DNA of 64,000 nucleotides. Origin: Kribbella rubisoli (GTDB lineage Bacteria > Actinomycetota > Actinomycetes > Propionibacteriales > Kribbellaceae). This document shows positions 25,540 to 33,996 of this stretch, piece after piece. The translations under genes were made by a program, and so were the position numbers. How positions within the stretch are numbered: position 1 is the stretch's first letter; every line of letters begins with the position of its first letter. The stretch covers positions 558,001 to 622,000 of the forward strand of contig NZ_SHKR01000012.1 of assembly GCF_004217145.1 (NCBI RefSeq). Reading direction: 5' to 3'. Below the pieces are notes generated by a model that saw only the letters and a list, made by a program, of their open reading frames with translations, did not search any database and was not told where the DNA came from.

Positions 25540-26068
25540 ACAGCCGGTTGAGGAGCGCGGACGCCTCGTCGACGCCCGCGCGATCGCCGGTCAGCAGCAG
25601 GTCGAACAGCAGGCCACGCGACGCCGCCAGACCGAGCCGCGCGTACGCCGGTGCCTCGTCCGCCGGGAGCCCCGCGCGGATGCAAAGCTCGATCAGCGGC
25701 GGCAACCAGACGTTGATCAGATCCGCCTTGAGCGACTCGGTGTGCGGCAGGTCCTGCATCGCGTGCGCGCTGAGCTCGAAGAACAGCGGACCGTAGATCA
25801 GCGCCGCCTCGGTGACCCGGCGCCAGAACAGCTCGCTCTGCTCCGCGATCGGGAGATCGGTCGCCAGCACCTCGGCCAGCAGGTCGCGCTGTTGCTGCTC
25901 GACCGTGCGGACCACCTCGGCGAGCAGCCCCTCGCGCGAGCCGAAGTGGTAGATCAGCATCCGGTGACTGGTGCCTACCGAGGTCGCGATACTGCGCAGG
26001 CTGGCGTCGCCGATCCCGTTCCGGGCGAAATGGTCGACCGCGTCAGCCAGCAGACTGTCGCGACTCAC
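25520..26068 (-). CDS. TetR-family transcriptional regulator
   Basis: 182 residues. Helix-turn-helix at about 5-50 (LLADAVDHFARNGIGDASLRSIA; TSHRMLIYHFGSREGLL). It starts inside the 3' end of the upstream SRPBCC gene (26-bp overlap), so both are one operon. A perfect palindrome at the operon start (26473-26490) is the likely autoregulatory operator. The stop overlaps the convergent serpin by 20 bp. Confidence 0.9.
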   Translation of the reverse strand: MSRDSLLADAVDHFARNGIGDASLRSIATSVGTSHRMLIYHFGSREGLLAEVVRTVEQQQRDLLAEVLATDLPIAEQSELFWRRVTEAALIYGPLFFELSAHAMQDLPHTESLKADLINVWLPPLIELCIRAGLPADEAPAYARLGLAASRGLLFDLLLTGDRAGVDEASALLNRLFSLPVE

Positions 26069-26474
26069 TGATCTCCTTCAACTTGGCCGTCTCGGTGGCG
26101 ATGTAGCGCCTGGTCAGGCCGGCGTACAGCCTGCCGAAGAGCCAGCCGAGCGGACCTTCCTGGATGATCGTCGCGGTCGCGACCGTGCCTTCCGGGGTCT
26201 GGATGACGCGGTGCCCGCCGGTCGTCTTGATCCCGGGCGCCTTCGAGACCCATTCGAAGTACTCGCCGTCCTTCAGCTCGGTCACCTCCCAGACGGCGAC
26301 CGGGAGCTTGGGCTGGCGGATGCGGGTGCGGGCGCCGATGTGGATGCGGCCCGCGTCGAGCCGCTCGACGGAATCGACGGTCGGGGTCCAGTCGGGCCAC
26401 CGCTCGACATCGCTGAAAACCTCCCAGACCCGCTCTGGCGAGGCCTGGATCGTGCTGGAATGATCGAAGCGCAT
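26043..26474 (-). CDS. SRPBCC-family (polyketide cyclase/START-like) protein
   Basis: 143 residues. The opening FDHSSTIQASPERVWEVFSDVERWPDWTP (in two blocks) is the classic SRPBCC start, forming a hydrophobic-ligand cavity. It is the first gene of an operon with a TetR regulator and is probably linked to binding or handling the TetR effector; that link is inference. Confidence 0.85.
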   Translation of the reverse strand: MRFDHSSTIQASPERVWEVFSDVERWPDWTPTVDSVERLDAGRIHIGARTRIRQPKLPVAVWEVTELKDGEYFEWVSKAPGIKTTGGHRVIQTPEGTVATATIIQEGPLGWLFGRLYAGLTRRYIATETAKLKEISESRQSAG

Positions 26475-26490
26475 GTACCAAATGGTACAT
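26473..26490. promoter_or_regulatory. palindromic operator at start of SRPBCC-TetR operon
   Basis: ATGTACCA-AA-TGGTACAT is a perfect 8-bp inverted repeat with a 2-bp spacer. It overlaps the ATG of the SRPBCC gene, as expected for a self-repressed TetR operon. Confidence 0.7.
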
Positions 26491-26558
26491 CAGGTCTGTG
26501 TGAGGCTTCAGCGGGTGGTCTGCCGGGCCGATCCCAGCGGCAGGTAGGGTCTTGGCCC

Positions 26559-26762
26559 ATGGCTGACCAGAACGTCCCGCAGAACATGCAGAACCTGGAG
26601 AACGAGCAGGACCCGGGCGCGAACACGCAGATGTTCCGCGCGTTCGTCAACGAGGGCGCGACCGAGACGACCCGCGATCCCAAGATCAACGGCCGCGTGC
26701 TCGCCGTCATCGGCGCCGCGGTACTGCTGATCGCAGTGATCGCCGCAATCGCAGTCCTGTAG
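26559..26762 (+). CDS. small single-helix membrane protein
   Basis: 67 residues: an Asn/Gln/Glu-rich N-terminus (MADQNVPQNMQNLENEQDP), a cytoplasmic stretch, and a C-terminal hydrophobic helix (VLAVIGAAVLLIAVIAAIAVL as two parts) ending at residue 67. Tail-anchored in the membrane. Function not recognised. Its stop codon directly abuts the TTG start of the PhzF-like gene, so the two are translationally coupled. Confidence 0.6.
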   Translation: MADQNVPQNMQNLENEQDPGANTQMFRAFVNEGATETTRDPKINGRVLAVIGAAVLLIAVIAAIAVL

Positions 26763-27440
26763 TTGACCGACCTGCACGTCGAGGTCGTCCGGGTCTTCAC
26801 CGACCCCGACGGCCGATTCGGTAACCCCCTCGGCATCGTCGACGGCGCGCTCGTCCCCGAGCCCGACCGCCAGACGGTGGCCGCCGCCCTCGGCTACAGC
26901 GAAACCGTGTACGTCGACCACGCGGCGACCGGCACCCTCCGCATCTACTCCGCCACTGGCGAGATGCCTTTCGCCGGCCACCCAACCGTCGGCGCAGCCG
27001 CCTGGCTTCACTCAACCGGCCACCCCGTCGACACCCTCCACGTCCCCGTCGGCCCCATCGCAGTCACCCGCAGCGACGACCTCTTCTCCGTCCGCGCCGA
27101 CACGACCTGGGGTAGCACCTGGGAGTGGCACCACCTCGCCTCACCCGAGGCAGTCCTCGCCGCCGATCCCACGTCGTACGACGCCGGCCACACCTACCTG
27201 TGGTCCTGGCTCGACGAGCCCCACGGCATCATCCGCGCCCGAGCCTTCGCCCCCGCAATGGGCGTCCTAGAAGACGAGGCCACCGGCTCCGCCGTCACCC
27301 AACTAACAGCCCAACTAGGCCGCAACCTCCACGCCATCCAAGGCGCCGGCTCCCACCTCTACACCACCCACGAACCCCCAACCCACGCCACAGTCGGCGG
27401 CCACGTCCTCCGCGCCGCACCCCGCACTCTCACCCTCTGA
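26763..27440 (+). CDS. PhzF-family isomerase-like protein
   Basis: 225 residues, shorter than the ~270-300 of most family members. Family motifs are FGNPLGIV near the start, MPFAGHPTVGAA in the middle, and EDEATGSA in the C-terminal half. PhzF proteins catalyse isomerisation or epimerisation at acidic C-H bonds; most are of unknown substrate. TTG at 26763 follows the previous TAG with no gap. The codons become unusually C-rich in the last third. Confidence 0.82.
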   Translation: MTDLHVEVVRVFTDPDGRFGNPLGIVDGALVPEPDRQTVAAALGYSETVYVDHAATGTLRIYSATGEMPFAGHPTVGAAAWLHSTGHPVDTLHVPVGPIAVTRSDDLFSVRADTTWGSTWEWHHLASPEAVLAADPTSYDAGHTYLWSWLDEPHGIIRARAFAPAMGVLEDEATGSAVTQLTAQLGRNLHAIQGAGSHLYTTHEPPTHATVGGHVLRAAPRTLTL

Positions 27441-27514
27441 CCAGCCGCATGCACGGTTTCGGGCCTAACGCCAGTGCTGCCGGCGAAGACTGTCACTTGC
27501 TGCAACTTCGTTGA

Positions 27515-27772
27515 CCCGCTGACGTCACCGATGCGCGCGGCCAGGTGGTGGAGCGACGTGAGTACGACGGGAACGCGGCCACCGGTACGCCGGACGACAC
27601 GACCTACACGTTCGACCTGGCCGGGCGGATGACCCGGATGCAGGGGGCCGGTGGTGTCTGGACGTACACATACGACCTGCGCGGCCGGAAGGTCCAGAGC
27701 GCCGATCCGGACGCCGGCACCACGACGTCGGCGTACGACGAGGGTGATCGGCTGGTTTCGAGCACGGACTGA
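27515..27772 (+). pseudogene. Rhs/YD-repeat protein fragment
   Basis: About 85 codons of YD repeats typical of Rhs toxins: VTDARGQVVERREYDGN, YTFDLAGRMTRMQGAGG, YTYDLRGRKVQSADPDAGT. The frame is closed by TGA on both sides (27512-27514 and 27770-27772), so this is a remnant of a much larger gene. Just downstream, in another frame (about 27776-27860), comes RLSGWTAAQRAAAVGKVAALSKA, similar to the start of polymorphic toxin tails. No complete Rhs gene is present. Confidence 0.75.
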
Positions 27773-27920
27773 CGGCCAGAACCATCGTGCCTACGAGAGG
27801 CTGTCGGGATGGACGGCGGCGCAGCGTGCGGCCGCCGTCGGGAAGGTTGCCGCGTTAAGCAAGGCAACCCCGAGGTCACGGAGGTCCTGCGCAAGGGATA
27901 TTTGCCAGGTGAACGCGAAG

Positions 27921-28518
27921 ATGTTGGAGCGGTTCTGTGCCACGTTCAGGATGACGGAGGCGGCGTCTGGCCTCCGGAGGCCAGACCTCCGGGGGATCGG
28001 TGTCGCAACTGGTCCGGGCGCGTCTCGGCGGGTGCACCTTCGAGCACGGGCTGTACCGGGTTCATACGCACGCCTCGGCGGAGGCTGCTTGCGCAGTTCA
28101 CGGAGGCGGCTTTTCCCGAGTTCGGGGGAAGGTTCGACTATTTGGATTCGATTGGCTCGGCCGGCAGTTCGCCAGCGACAACAAGCGCGGTGCCGGTGAC
28201 GATCCTGAGGTCATGATGCTCGAGCCGGGCACCGGTGAGGCTTTGGAGATACCGGTGCCGGTGTCGGCCTTCCACGATGACGAAGTGGTGGAGTACTCCG
28301 ATGAGGCGCTCGCGTCCAATTTCTACGCCGAGTGGATGGCCGTGCACGAGTCCGCCCTGCGCCTGGATCAGTGCGCCGGCTACCGGGTACCGCTGTTTCT
28401 CGGGGGTGACGACCTGGTCGCGAACCTCGAGCTTTCCGACCTCAGCGTCTACTAGGGTCTGATGGGGCAGTTGCGACTCAAGGCCATGCACATCTACATG
28501 ACGGGACTCGACGAATGA
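27921..28518 (+). pseudogene. decayed Tdi1/DUF1851-type immunity gene
   Basis: Pieces in alternating frames rebuild one protein of the T6SS Tdi1/GAD-like immunity type: MLERFCATF, then DDGGGVWPPEARPPG, then LGGCTFEHGLYRVHTH, then FTEAAFPEFGGRFDY, then FDWLGRQFAS and EPGTGEALEIPV. The switches imply several small indels, including a lost T near 28141. The last frame stops at TAG 28453-28455 where a Trp (TGG) is expected, and continues GLMGQLRLKAMHIYM to TGA 28516-28518. It follows the Rhs fragment, as immunity genes do. Confidence 0.7.
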
Positions 28519-28997
28519 TCTCAGTGCTGCGGTGCTCTCGGCGGCTTCGTCGTTCTGTGCGAACCTTGCCGGCGGTAACTGGGGAGGCTGGCAGACGTGT
28601 GCCGGCCAGGCCGAAGGAGCTCTCGGTCTCGCAACTGTCGGGATTCATGCAGAAGAACACGACAACAGGTCGCGGAGCTAACGGTCGCCCGCAATGGCTT
28701 GCAGAGAATGCGGGGTCGGTGCGACGTGTGGTGCTGTTTGCGCAGAACTTCAAATCCAGAGACTTTCTTCGGTGCGATGCGGTGCTGTTCGGATCCGCTC
28801 ATGACTGGATGTTCTCGGTCGACGTGACCCTCGCGGATTTCGACGAGTTGCCAGACATGTCTGTGCAGGACAGCCTTTTGTTGTTGCGGGACTTCCTCTT
28901 GAATATTCACGTCCTGCCGCTGGACGACGATTTGTCCCGATCCGCTCCGCCGTCCCTGTCCGGCGATACGGAGAGCAGACGTGCTGCTGACTTATGA
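28515..28997 (+). CDS. hypothetical protein, possibly decayed
   Basis: An open frame of 160 codons. The second half (LFAQNFKSRDFLRCDAVLFG; VDVTLADFDELPDMSVQDSL) looks like real protein; the first half has poor coding character. An internal ATG at 28647 may be the better start. I recognise no family. It lies between the immunity remnant and the next small gene, overlapping the latter by 17 bp, in a region of weak codon bias. It may be another toxin-associated gene or a relic. Confidence 0.35.
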   Translation: MISVLRCSRRLRRSVRTLPAVTGEAGRRVPARPKELSVSQLSGFMQKNTTTGRGANGRPQWLAENAGSVRRVVLFAQNFKSRDFLRCDAVLFGSAHDWMFSVDVTLADFDELPDMSVQDSLLLLRDFLLNIHVLPLDDDLSRSAPPSLSGDTESRRAADL

Positions 28998-29400
28998 CGC
29001 GCTCGACTTGACCGAGGTTCGGGGTAGGGCGCCGGTGGATGTTCTGGCGGGAGTGGACGCCGGGTTTCGGGTGGTTGACGGTGATCGGGTGGTGTATGAG
29101 GACCCATCGTTTCCGGTGGTGGAGTTGGCGTGGAGCCTGTTGAGGTGGCTGGATCAGCCTGATCGAGGGGACTTCGTGTTCGATTCGATGTCCTTCGAGG
29201 AACCGGGCGCGCTGACCGTCCGCAGACAGGGAGCGGGATGGGTTTTCGGTTCGGTCTTTGTGCCTGATGTCGCCAGTGATCCGGTGTCCTGGGGTGAGGT
29301 GGAGCGGTCCGTCCGTGCGTTCACCCGGAGGGTGACTGCCGACCTGACTGCCGTCGGCCTCGATGCCACTGATGCGCTGCGGTACCCACCGGCCCGTTGA
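28981..29400 (+). CDS. small conserved hypothetical protein (DUF7878-like)
   Basis: 139 residues from GTG 28981, with GGAGAG upstream. The sequence VVYEDPSFPVVELAWSLLRWLDQPDRGDFVFDSMSFEEPGAL (quoted in idea only: FPVVELAWSLLRW and FDSMSFEEPGA) resembles actinobacterial proteins annotated as DUF7878. Such proteins often sit near toxin/immunity loci, which fits the Rhs remnant upstream. No function is known to me. Confidence 0.6.
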   Translation: MLLTYDALDLTEVRGRAPVDVLAGVDAGFRVVDGDRVVYEDPSFPVVELAWSLLRWLDQPDRGDFVFDSMSFEEPGALTVRRQGAGWVFGSVFVPDVASDPVSWGEVERSVRAFTRRVTADLTAVGLDATDALRYPPAR

Positions 29401-29498
29401 CGGCGACCCGTTCTCTGACGGCGGGGGTGACCGGGGTGTCCGTTGACTCTCTCCCGGGTCGGATGGAGGATGAGTGCTCGGCTACTTGGGGAGGTCTT

Positions 29499-30341
29499 GT
29501 GGCAGACGTTGTCAGGGCGGCTTTGGTGCAGACGTCGTGGACGGGTGACAAAGAGTCCATGATCAAGGCGCACGAGGACTACGCGCGGCAGGCGGCTGCG
29601 GCCGGTGCGAAGGTGATCTGTTTCCAGGAGCTGTTCTACGGACCGTACTTCTGTCAGAAGCAGGACGCCGAGTACTACGAGTACGCCGAGTCCGTGCCGG
29701 GCCCGACGACCGAGCGGTTCGCCGCGCTGGCGCAGGAGCTCGGGATGGTGATGGTGCTCCCGGTGTACGAGCAGGAGCAGCCGGGCGTGCTGTACAACAC
29801 CGCCGCCGTGATCGATGCCGACGGCACCTATCTGGGGAAGTACCGGAAGAACCACATCCCGCAGGTGAAGGGTTTCTGGGAGAAGTTCTACTTCCGCCCG
29901 GGCAACCTCGGGTACCCGATCTTCGACACCGCGGTCGGGCGGATCGGCGTCTACATCTGCTACGACCGGCACTTCCCGGAGGGCTGGCGCGCGCTCGGCC
30001 TGGCCGGCGCGAAGATCGTCTTCAACCCGTCGGCCACGAGTCGCGGGCTCTCGGCGTACCTGTGGAAGCTGGAGCAACCCGCGAGCGCGGTCGCGAACGA
30101 GTACTTCATCGGCGCGATCAACCGGGTCGGGATCGAGTCCGAGTTCGGCGAGAACGACTTCTACGGCACGTCGTACTTCGTCGACCCCGAGGGCAAGTTC
30201 GTCGGCGACGTCGGCCATGACCACGATCCGGAACTGATCATCCGCGATCTGGACCTCGGACTGCTGGACACGGTCCGGGACCGCTGGCAGTTCTACCGCG
30301 ATCGCCGCCCGGACGGCTACGGAGACCTGACGAAGCCTTAA
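29499..30341 (+). CDS. beta-ureidopropionase-like nitrilase-superfamily amidohydrolase
   Basis: 280 residues. The Glu-Lys-Cys triad is visible: E44 (FQELFYGPYF), K117 (YRKNHIPQV) and C154 (YICYDRHFPEGW). Length and motifs fit N-carbamoyl-beta-alanine amidohydrolase, the third step of reductive pyrimidine breakdown, giving beta-alanine, CO2 and ammonia. GTG 29499 has GGGGAGG (29488-29494) in front. The dihydropyrimidinase gene follows after 10 bp, which supports the assignment. Confidence 0.88.
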   Translation: MADVVRAALVQTSWTGDKESMIKAHEDYARQAAAAGAKVICFQELFYGPYFCQKQDAEYYEYAESVPGPTTERFAALAQELGMVMVLPVYEQEQPGVLYNTAAVIDADGTYLGKYRKNHIPQVKGFWEKFYFRPGNLGYPIFDTAVGRIGVYICYDRHFPEGWRALGLAGAKIVFNPSATSRGLSAYLWKLEQPASAVANEYFIGAINRVGIESEFGENDFYGTSYFVDPEGKFVGDVGHDHDPELIIRDLDLGLLDTVRDRWQFYRDRRPDGYGDLTKP

Positions 30342-30351
30342 GGGGACGCAC

Positions 30352-31758
30352 ATGTCTTTGCTGGTCAAGGGTGGAACCGTCGTCGGACCGACCGGGACGC
30401 GGGTCGCGGACGTGCTGGTCGAGGGCGAGAAGATCGTTGCCGTGCTGGATCCGTCGTTCACGCCGACGGTCACCGCCGACGAGGTGATCGATGCCTCCGG
30501 CAAGTATGTGATCCCGGGCGGGATCGACGCGCACACGCATATGGAGATGCCGTTCGGCGGTACGTCGGCCAGCGACACGTTCGACACCGGGACCCGCGCC
30601 GCGGCGTTCGGCGGGACCACGACGATCATCGACTTCGCGATCCAGCGCACCGGCGAGGTCGTGCAGGACGGGCTGGCGGCCTGGCACGCGAAGACCGAGG
30701 GCGAATGCCATATCGACTACGCGTTCCACATGATCCTCGGCGGCGTCGACACCGATGCGCTGAAGGCGATGGATCAGCTGGTCGCCGACGAGGGCATCAC
30801 CAGTTTCAAGCTGTTCATGGCCTACCCGGGCGTCTTCTACTCCGACGACGGACAGATCCTGCGGGCGATGCAGACCGCGCGGGCCAACGGCGCGATGATC
30901 ATGATGCACGCGGAGAACGGCATCGCGATCGACGTCCTCGTCCAGCAGGCCCTGGAACGCGGCGAGACGGATCCGATCTACCACGGCATCACCCGCCCGG
31001 CCGCATTGGAGGCCGAGGCAACGAACCGTGCGATCGCGCTGGCCGAGGTCGCCCAGGACTGCCCGCTGTACATCGTCCACCTGTCGGCGAGTCAGGCTCT
31101 GGCGAAGGTCGCCGAGGCACGGGACCTCGGGCGCAATGTGTTCGCCGAGACCTGTCCGCAGTACCTGTATCTGACGTTGGAGGACCAGCTCGGCGCGCCT
31201 GGGTTCGAAGGCGCGAAGTGGGTCTGCTCGACGCCGTTGCGCAGCAAGCACGAGTCGCACGCCCGCGACCTGTGGAAGGGTCTGCGGAGCAACGATCTCG
31301 CGATCGTGTCGACCGACCACTGCCCGTTCTGTATGAAGGACCAGAAGGAGATGGGCATCGGTGACTTCTCCAAGATCCCGAACGGCATCGGCGGCGTGGA
31401 GCATCGCGTCGACCTGATCTTCCAGGGTGTTGTCGACGGCAACATCTCGCTCGAGCGCTGGGTGGAGACGATCGCGACGACGCCGGCCCGGATGTTCGGG
31501 CTGTACCCGCAGAAGGGCATCGTCCAGCCCGGTTCGGACGCCGACCTGGTGATCTACGACCCGAACGGCACGACGCGGATCGGGGTCGAGACCCATCACA
31601 TGAACATGGACTACTCGGCGTACGAAGGGGTCGAGATCCAGGGCCGGGTGGGCACAGTGATCTCGCGCGGCGAGGTGATCGTGGCTGACGGCAACTACCA
31701 TGGCCGCAAGGGCCGGGGGAAGTTCCTGAAGCGCGGCCTGTCGTCTTATCTGATGTAG
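30352..31758 (+). CDS. hydA: dihydropyrimidinase (D-hydantoinase)
   Basis: 468 residues, full length. Metal ligands are in GGIDAHTHMEMPFGG (H61, H63); the carboxylated lysine is K153 in FKLFMAYPG; the late Asp is in STDHCPFC. It opens dihydrouracil or dihydrothymine rings to N-carbamoyl-beta-amino acids, the step before the preceding gene's product acts. Part of a three-gene operon with 10-bp and 9-bp spacers. Confidence 0.93.
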   Translation: MSLLVKGGTVVGPTGTRVADVLVEGEKIVAVLDPSFTPTVTADEVIDASGKYVIPGGIDAHTHMEMPFGGTSASDTFDTGTRAAAFGGTTTIIDFAIQRTGEVVQDGLAAWHAKTEGECHIDYAFHMILGGVDTDALKAMDQLVADEGITSFKLFMAYPGVFYSDDGQILRAMQTARANGAMIMMHAENGIAIDVLVQQALERGETDPIYHGITRPAALEAEATNRAIALAEVAQDCPLYIVHLSASQALAKVAEARDLGRNVFAETCPQYLYLTLEDQLGAPGFEGAKWVCSTPLRSKHESHARDLWKGLRSNDLAIVSTDHCPFCMKDQKEMGIGDFSKIPNGIGGVEHRVDLIFQGVVDGNISLERWVETIATTPARMFGLYPQKGIVQPGSDADLVIYDPNGTTRIGVETHHMNMDYSAYEGVEIQGRVGTVISRGEVIVADGNYHGRKGRGKFLKRGLSSYLM

Positions 31759-31767
31759 GGGGAGATC

Positions 31768-32760
31768 GTGGACTTCGGTGTGGTGTTCCAGTGTGATCCG
31801 CCCGCGTCCACGGTCGTGGAGCTGGCCCGGAAGGCGGAGGACGCCGGGTTCGGCTACGTGTGGACGTTCGACTCGCATCTGCTGTGGCAGGAGCCGTTCG
31901 TCATCTACAGCCAGATCCTGGCCGCCACGCAGCGGGTGATCGTCGGGCCGATGGTGACGAACCCGGGAACGCGGGACTGGACCGTGATCGCCTCCCAGTT
32001 CGCCACGCTGAACGAGATGTTCGGCAACCGGACGATCTGCGGGATCGGCCGCGGCGATTCTGCCCTGCGCACGCTCGGCGCGAAGCCTGGGACGATCGCC
32101 GAGATGAAGCAGTGCGTCGAGGTCGTACGCGCGTTGGCCCGCGGCGAGACCGTCGAGTACCGCGGGCAGCAGCTGAAGTTCGCGTGGGTCGACAACGGCG
32201 CGCTGGACGTGTGGGTCGCGGCGTACGGTCCGCGCGCGCTGGCCGCGACGGGGGAGGTCGGTGACGGCTACATCCTGCAGCTGGCGGATCCCGATATCGC
32301 CCAGTGGATGATCACCGCGGTACGGCGGGCCGCGGAGCAGGCGGGCCGCGATCCGATGGCGATCAAGTTCTGTGTCGCGGCCCCGGCGTACGTCGGCGAC
32401 GACCTGGATCACCAGCGCGAACAGACCCGGTGGTTCGGCGGCATGGTCGGCAACCACGTCGCTGACATCGTGGAGCGCTACGGGTCCAGCGGCGCCGTGC
32501 CGAAGGCACTCACGGACTACATCGAAGGCCGCAAGGGCTACGACTACGCCGAACACGGCCGCGCCGGCAACACCCACACCGCCTTCGTCCCCGACGAGGT
32601 CGTCGACCGCTTCTGCATCCTCGGACCGGTCGAGAACCACCTCGCCCGGCTGAATGAACTGAAGGACCTCGGCGTAGACCAGTTCGCGCTCTACCTCCAG
32701 CACGACGCCAAGGAAGAAACCCTCGCCGCCTACGGCAAGGCCATCATCCCGAGCTTCTGA
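31768..32760 (+). CDS. TIGR03842-type F420-dependent LLM-class oxidoreductase
   Basis: 330 residues. The N-terminus MDFGVVFQCDPPASTVVELARKAEDAGF in two blocks, then YVWTFDSHLLWQEPF and GIGRGDSALRTLG, is characteristic of the luciferase-like subfamily TIGR03842, which is predicted to use F420 and is commonly found beside hydantoinase genes. It could reduce a pyrimidine or dehydrogenate a related compound; the reaction is not established. GTG 31768 has GGGGGAG upstream. It overlaps the convergent regulator by 31 bp. Confidence 0.85.
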   Translation: MDFGVVFQCDPPASTVVELARKAEDAGFGYVWTFDSHLLWQEPFVIYSQILAATQRVIVGPMVTNPGTRDWTVIASQFATLNEMFGNRTICGIGRGDSALRTLGAKPGTIAEMKQCVEVVRALARGETVEYRGQQLKFAWVDNGALDVWVAAYGPRALAATGEVGDGYILQLADPDIAQWMITAVRRAAEQAGRDPMAIKFCVAAPAYVGDDLDHQREQTRWFGGMVGNHVADIVERYGSSGAVPKALTDYIEGRKGYDYAEHGRAGNTHTAFVPDEVVDRFCILGPVENHLARLNELKDLGVDQFALYLQHDAKEETLAAYGKAIIPSF

Positions 32761-33266
32761 GCCGCGTGCGCCAACTGCAGGCCCGGCGTGGTGGCTCGGT
32801 AGACGGTTGCGGGCGGGTAGTCGTCGGTGACGGTGCGGCTGATCAGGTCGGCCGCCTCGAGATCTTTGAGCGTCAGTGTCAGTGCGCGTGGCGTGACGCC
32901 GGGCAGCGCGCGGCGAATCTCCGAGAAGCGTCGTTCCTCGACCAGCAAGGTGAGGGTCGGCAGCGACCACTTCTTCAGGCCCACGTCGGTGACGCCCAGG
33001 TCCTCCAGGACATCCGTGAGTACGGCGGCGTCCGCGCCGAGTCGCGGGTCGCTCAGCAGGTACTCCGGGCGCAGCGGGTGCCCTTTGCCCGGGTTGCGCT
33101 GGATCAGGCCGGTCTCGATGAGGAACGCCAGCGTTCGCCGGAGCGACTCGCGGCTCACGCCCAGGGTGTGGCTGAGGTTCACGAATCGCCCGCCGTGGCC
33201 GCGGTGGAGCTCGGCCAGCACCGGGACGGCCCAGCGGAAATGGACCAGGCGGGCAAGCGTTGACAC
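32730..33266 (-). CDS. HxlR-like regulator with tandem winged helices
   Basis: 178 residues with two helix-turn-helix parts: residues 1-60 (GHGGRFVNLSHTLGVSRESLRRTL) in one block and a clearer HxlR domain from about residue 98 (KWSLPTLTLLVEERRFSEIRR, LTLKDLEAADLI). It is divergent from the VOC/YCII pair; the 29-bp gap contains promoter-like elements overlapping its start region, so it probably controls that pair and itself. Confidence 0.82.
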   Translation of the reverse strand: MSTLARLVHFRWAVPVLAELHRGHGGRFVNLSHTLGVSRESLRRTLAFLIETGLIQRNPGKGHPLRPEYLLSDPRLGADAAVLTDVLEDLGVTDVGLKKWSLPTLTLLVEERRFSEIRRALPGVTPRALTLTLKDLEAADLISRTVTDDYPPATVYRATTPGLQLAHAAQKLGMMALP

Positions 33267-33286
33267 GAAAGTAAGCTTAGTATAAA
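33260..33286 (+). promoter_or_regulatory. candidate promoter of VOC-YCII operon
   Basis: TTGACA (33260-33265) and TATAAA (33281-33286) are separated by 15 bp, slightly short. The ATG at 33296 would give an almost leaderless transcript. TAAGCTTA (33272-33279), a palindrome between the two boxes, may be an operator for the divergent regulator. Confidence 0.45.
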
Positions 33287-33295
33287 AACAGGACT

Positions 33296-33667
33296 ATGGG
33301 TGGGATCGAGTACGACGGGCGCGCGGTCTGCGCGCTGGACGTTTCCGACCTGGAGCGAGCCGTGCAGTGGTACGAGCAGGCGCTCGGCTTCGAGGTCGTA
33401 CACCGGCTGGAGTCCTGGGGCTGGGCCGAGTTGAGCACACCGTTGCCCGGGATCTCGATCGGCCTCGGCCAGGTCGAGGACCCGAAGACCGACGGCGGGG
33501 TCGTGGTCACGTTCGGCGTCCACGACATCGACAAGTCACGCGGACACCTGGAGTCGCTGGGCACCCGCTTCGACGGCGAAACACGACAGATCGCCGACGA
33601 AGTCCGCCTCGCAACCTTCTACGACCCCGACGGCAACACCTTCATGCTCGCCGAGAGGCTGGCGTGA
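33296..33667 (+). CDS. VOC-family (glyoxalase/bleomycin resistance-like) protein
   Basis: 123 residues. One VOC module with ALDVSDLERAVQWYEQALGF at the start and ATFYDPDGNTFMLAE at the end, the usual metal-binding Glu being near the C-terminus. Such single-module proteins work as dimers in metal-dependent isomerase, dioxygenase or binding roles. No substrate can be named. It overlaps the next gene by GTGA, so they are coupled. Confidence 0.85.
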   Translation: MGGIEYDGRAVCALDVSDLERAVQWYEQALGFEVVHRLESWGWAELSTPLPGISIGLGQVEDPKTDGGVVVTFGVHDIDKSRGHLESLGTRFDGETRQIADEVRLATFYDPDGNTFMLAERLA

Positions 33668-33996
33668 GCACACCGCCGCGCCCGGGCATGGAGAGCCTGA
33701 CGCTCGTCCTGCTCCGCCGTCCGCCGACTCCGACGGACTTCACCGACGACGAGGCGGACCGCATCCAGCAGGCCCACCTCGACTTCCTCGACGGCAAGCG
33801 AGCGGCCGGCGTGATGGGCGCGGCCGGCCCGTTCCGCGATCATGACGACCAGGTACTGCGGGGCTTGTGCGTCTACCGCACCGGGATCGACGAGGCGCGC
33901 AAGCACGCGGCGGAGGATCCGGCCGTGCGGGCGGGCATGCTCGAGGCCGAAGTCATTACCTGGTGGTTCCGCGAGGGCGAGGTGCGGTTAGCGTGA
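33664..33996 (+). CDS. YciI-family protein
   Basis: 110 residues. The DEADRIQQAHLDFLDGKRAAGVM, AAGPFRDHDDQVLRGLCVYR and EARKHAAEDPAVRAGMLEAEV segments (each part of the YCII fold) match the YCII-related ferredoxin-like domain. Function in this family is mostly unknown, some being hydrolase-like. GTG 33664 overlaps the VOC stop. Four bases separate it from the next gene. Confidence 0.82.
   Translation: MSTPPRPGMESLTLVLLRRPPTPTDFTDDEADRIQQAHLDFLDGKRAAGVMGAAGPFRDHDDQVLRGLCVYRTGIDEARKHAAEDPAVRAGMLEAEVITWWFREGEVRLA

Noticed and set aside
30238..32970. 910-codon open frame on the minus strand
   Set aside because: It mirrors the pyrimidine catabolism genes on the plus strand; composition is the typical Arg/His/Leu-rich shadow of GC-rich genes and no domain is visible.
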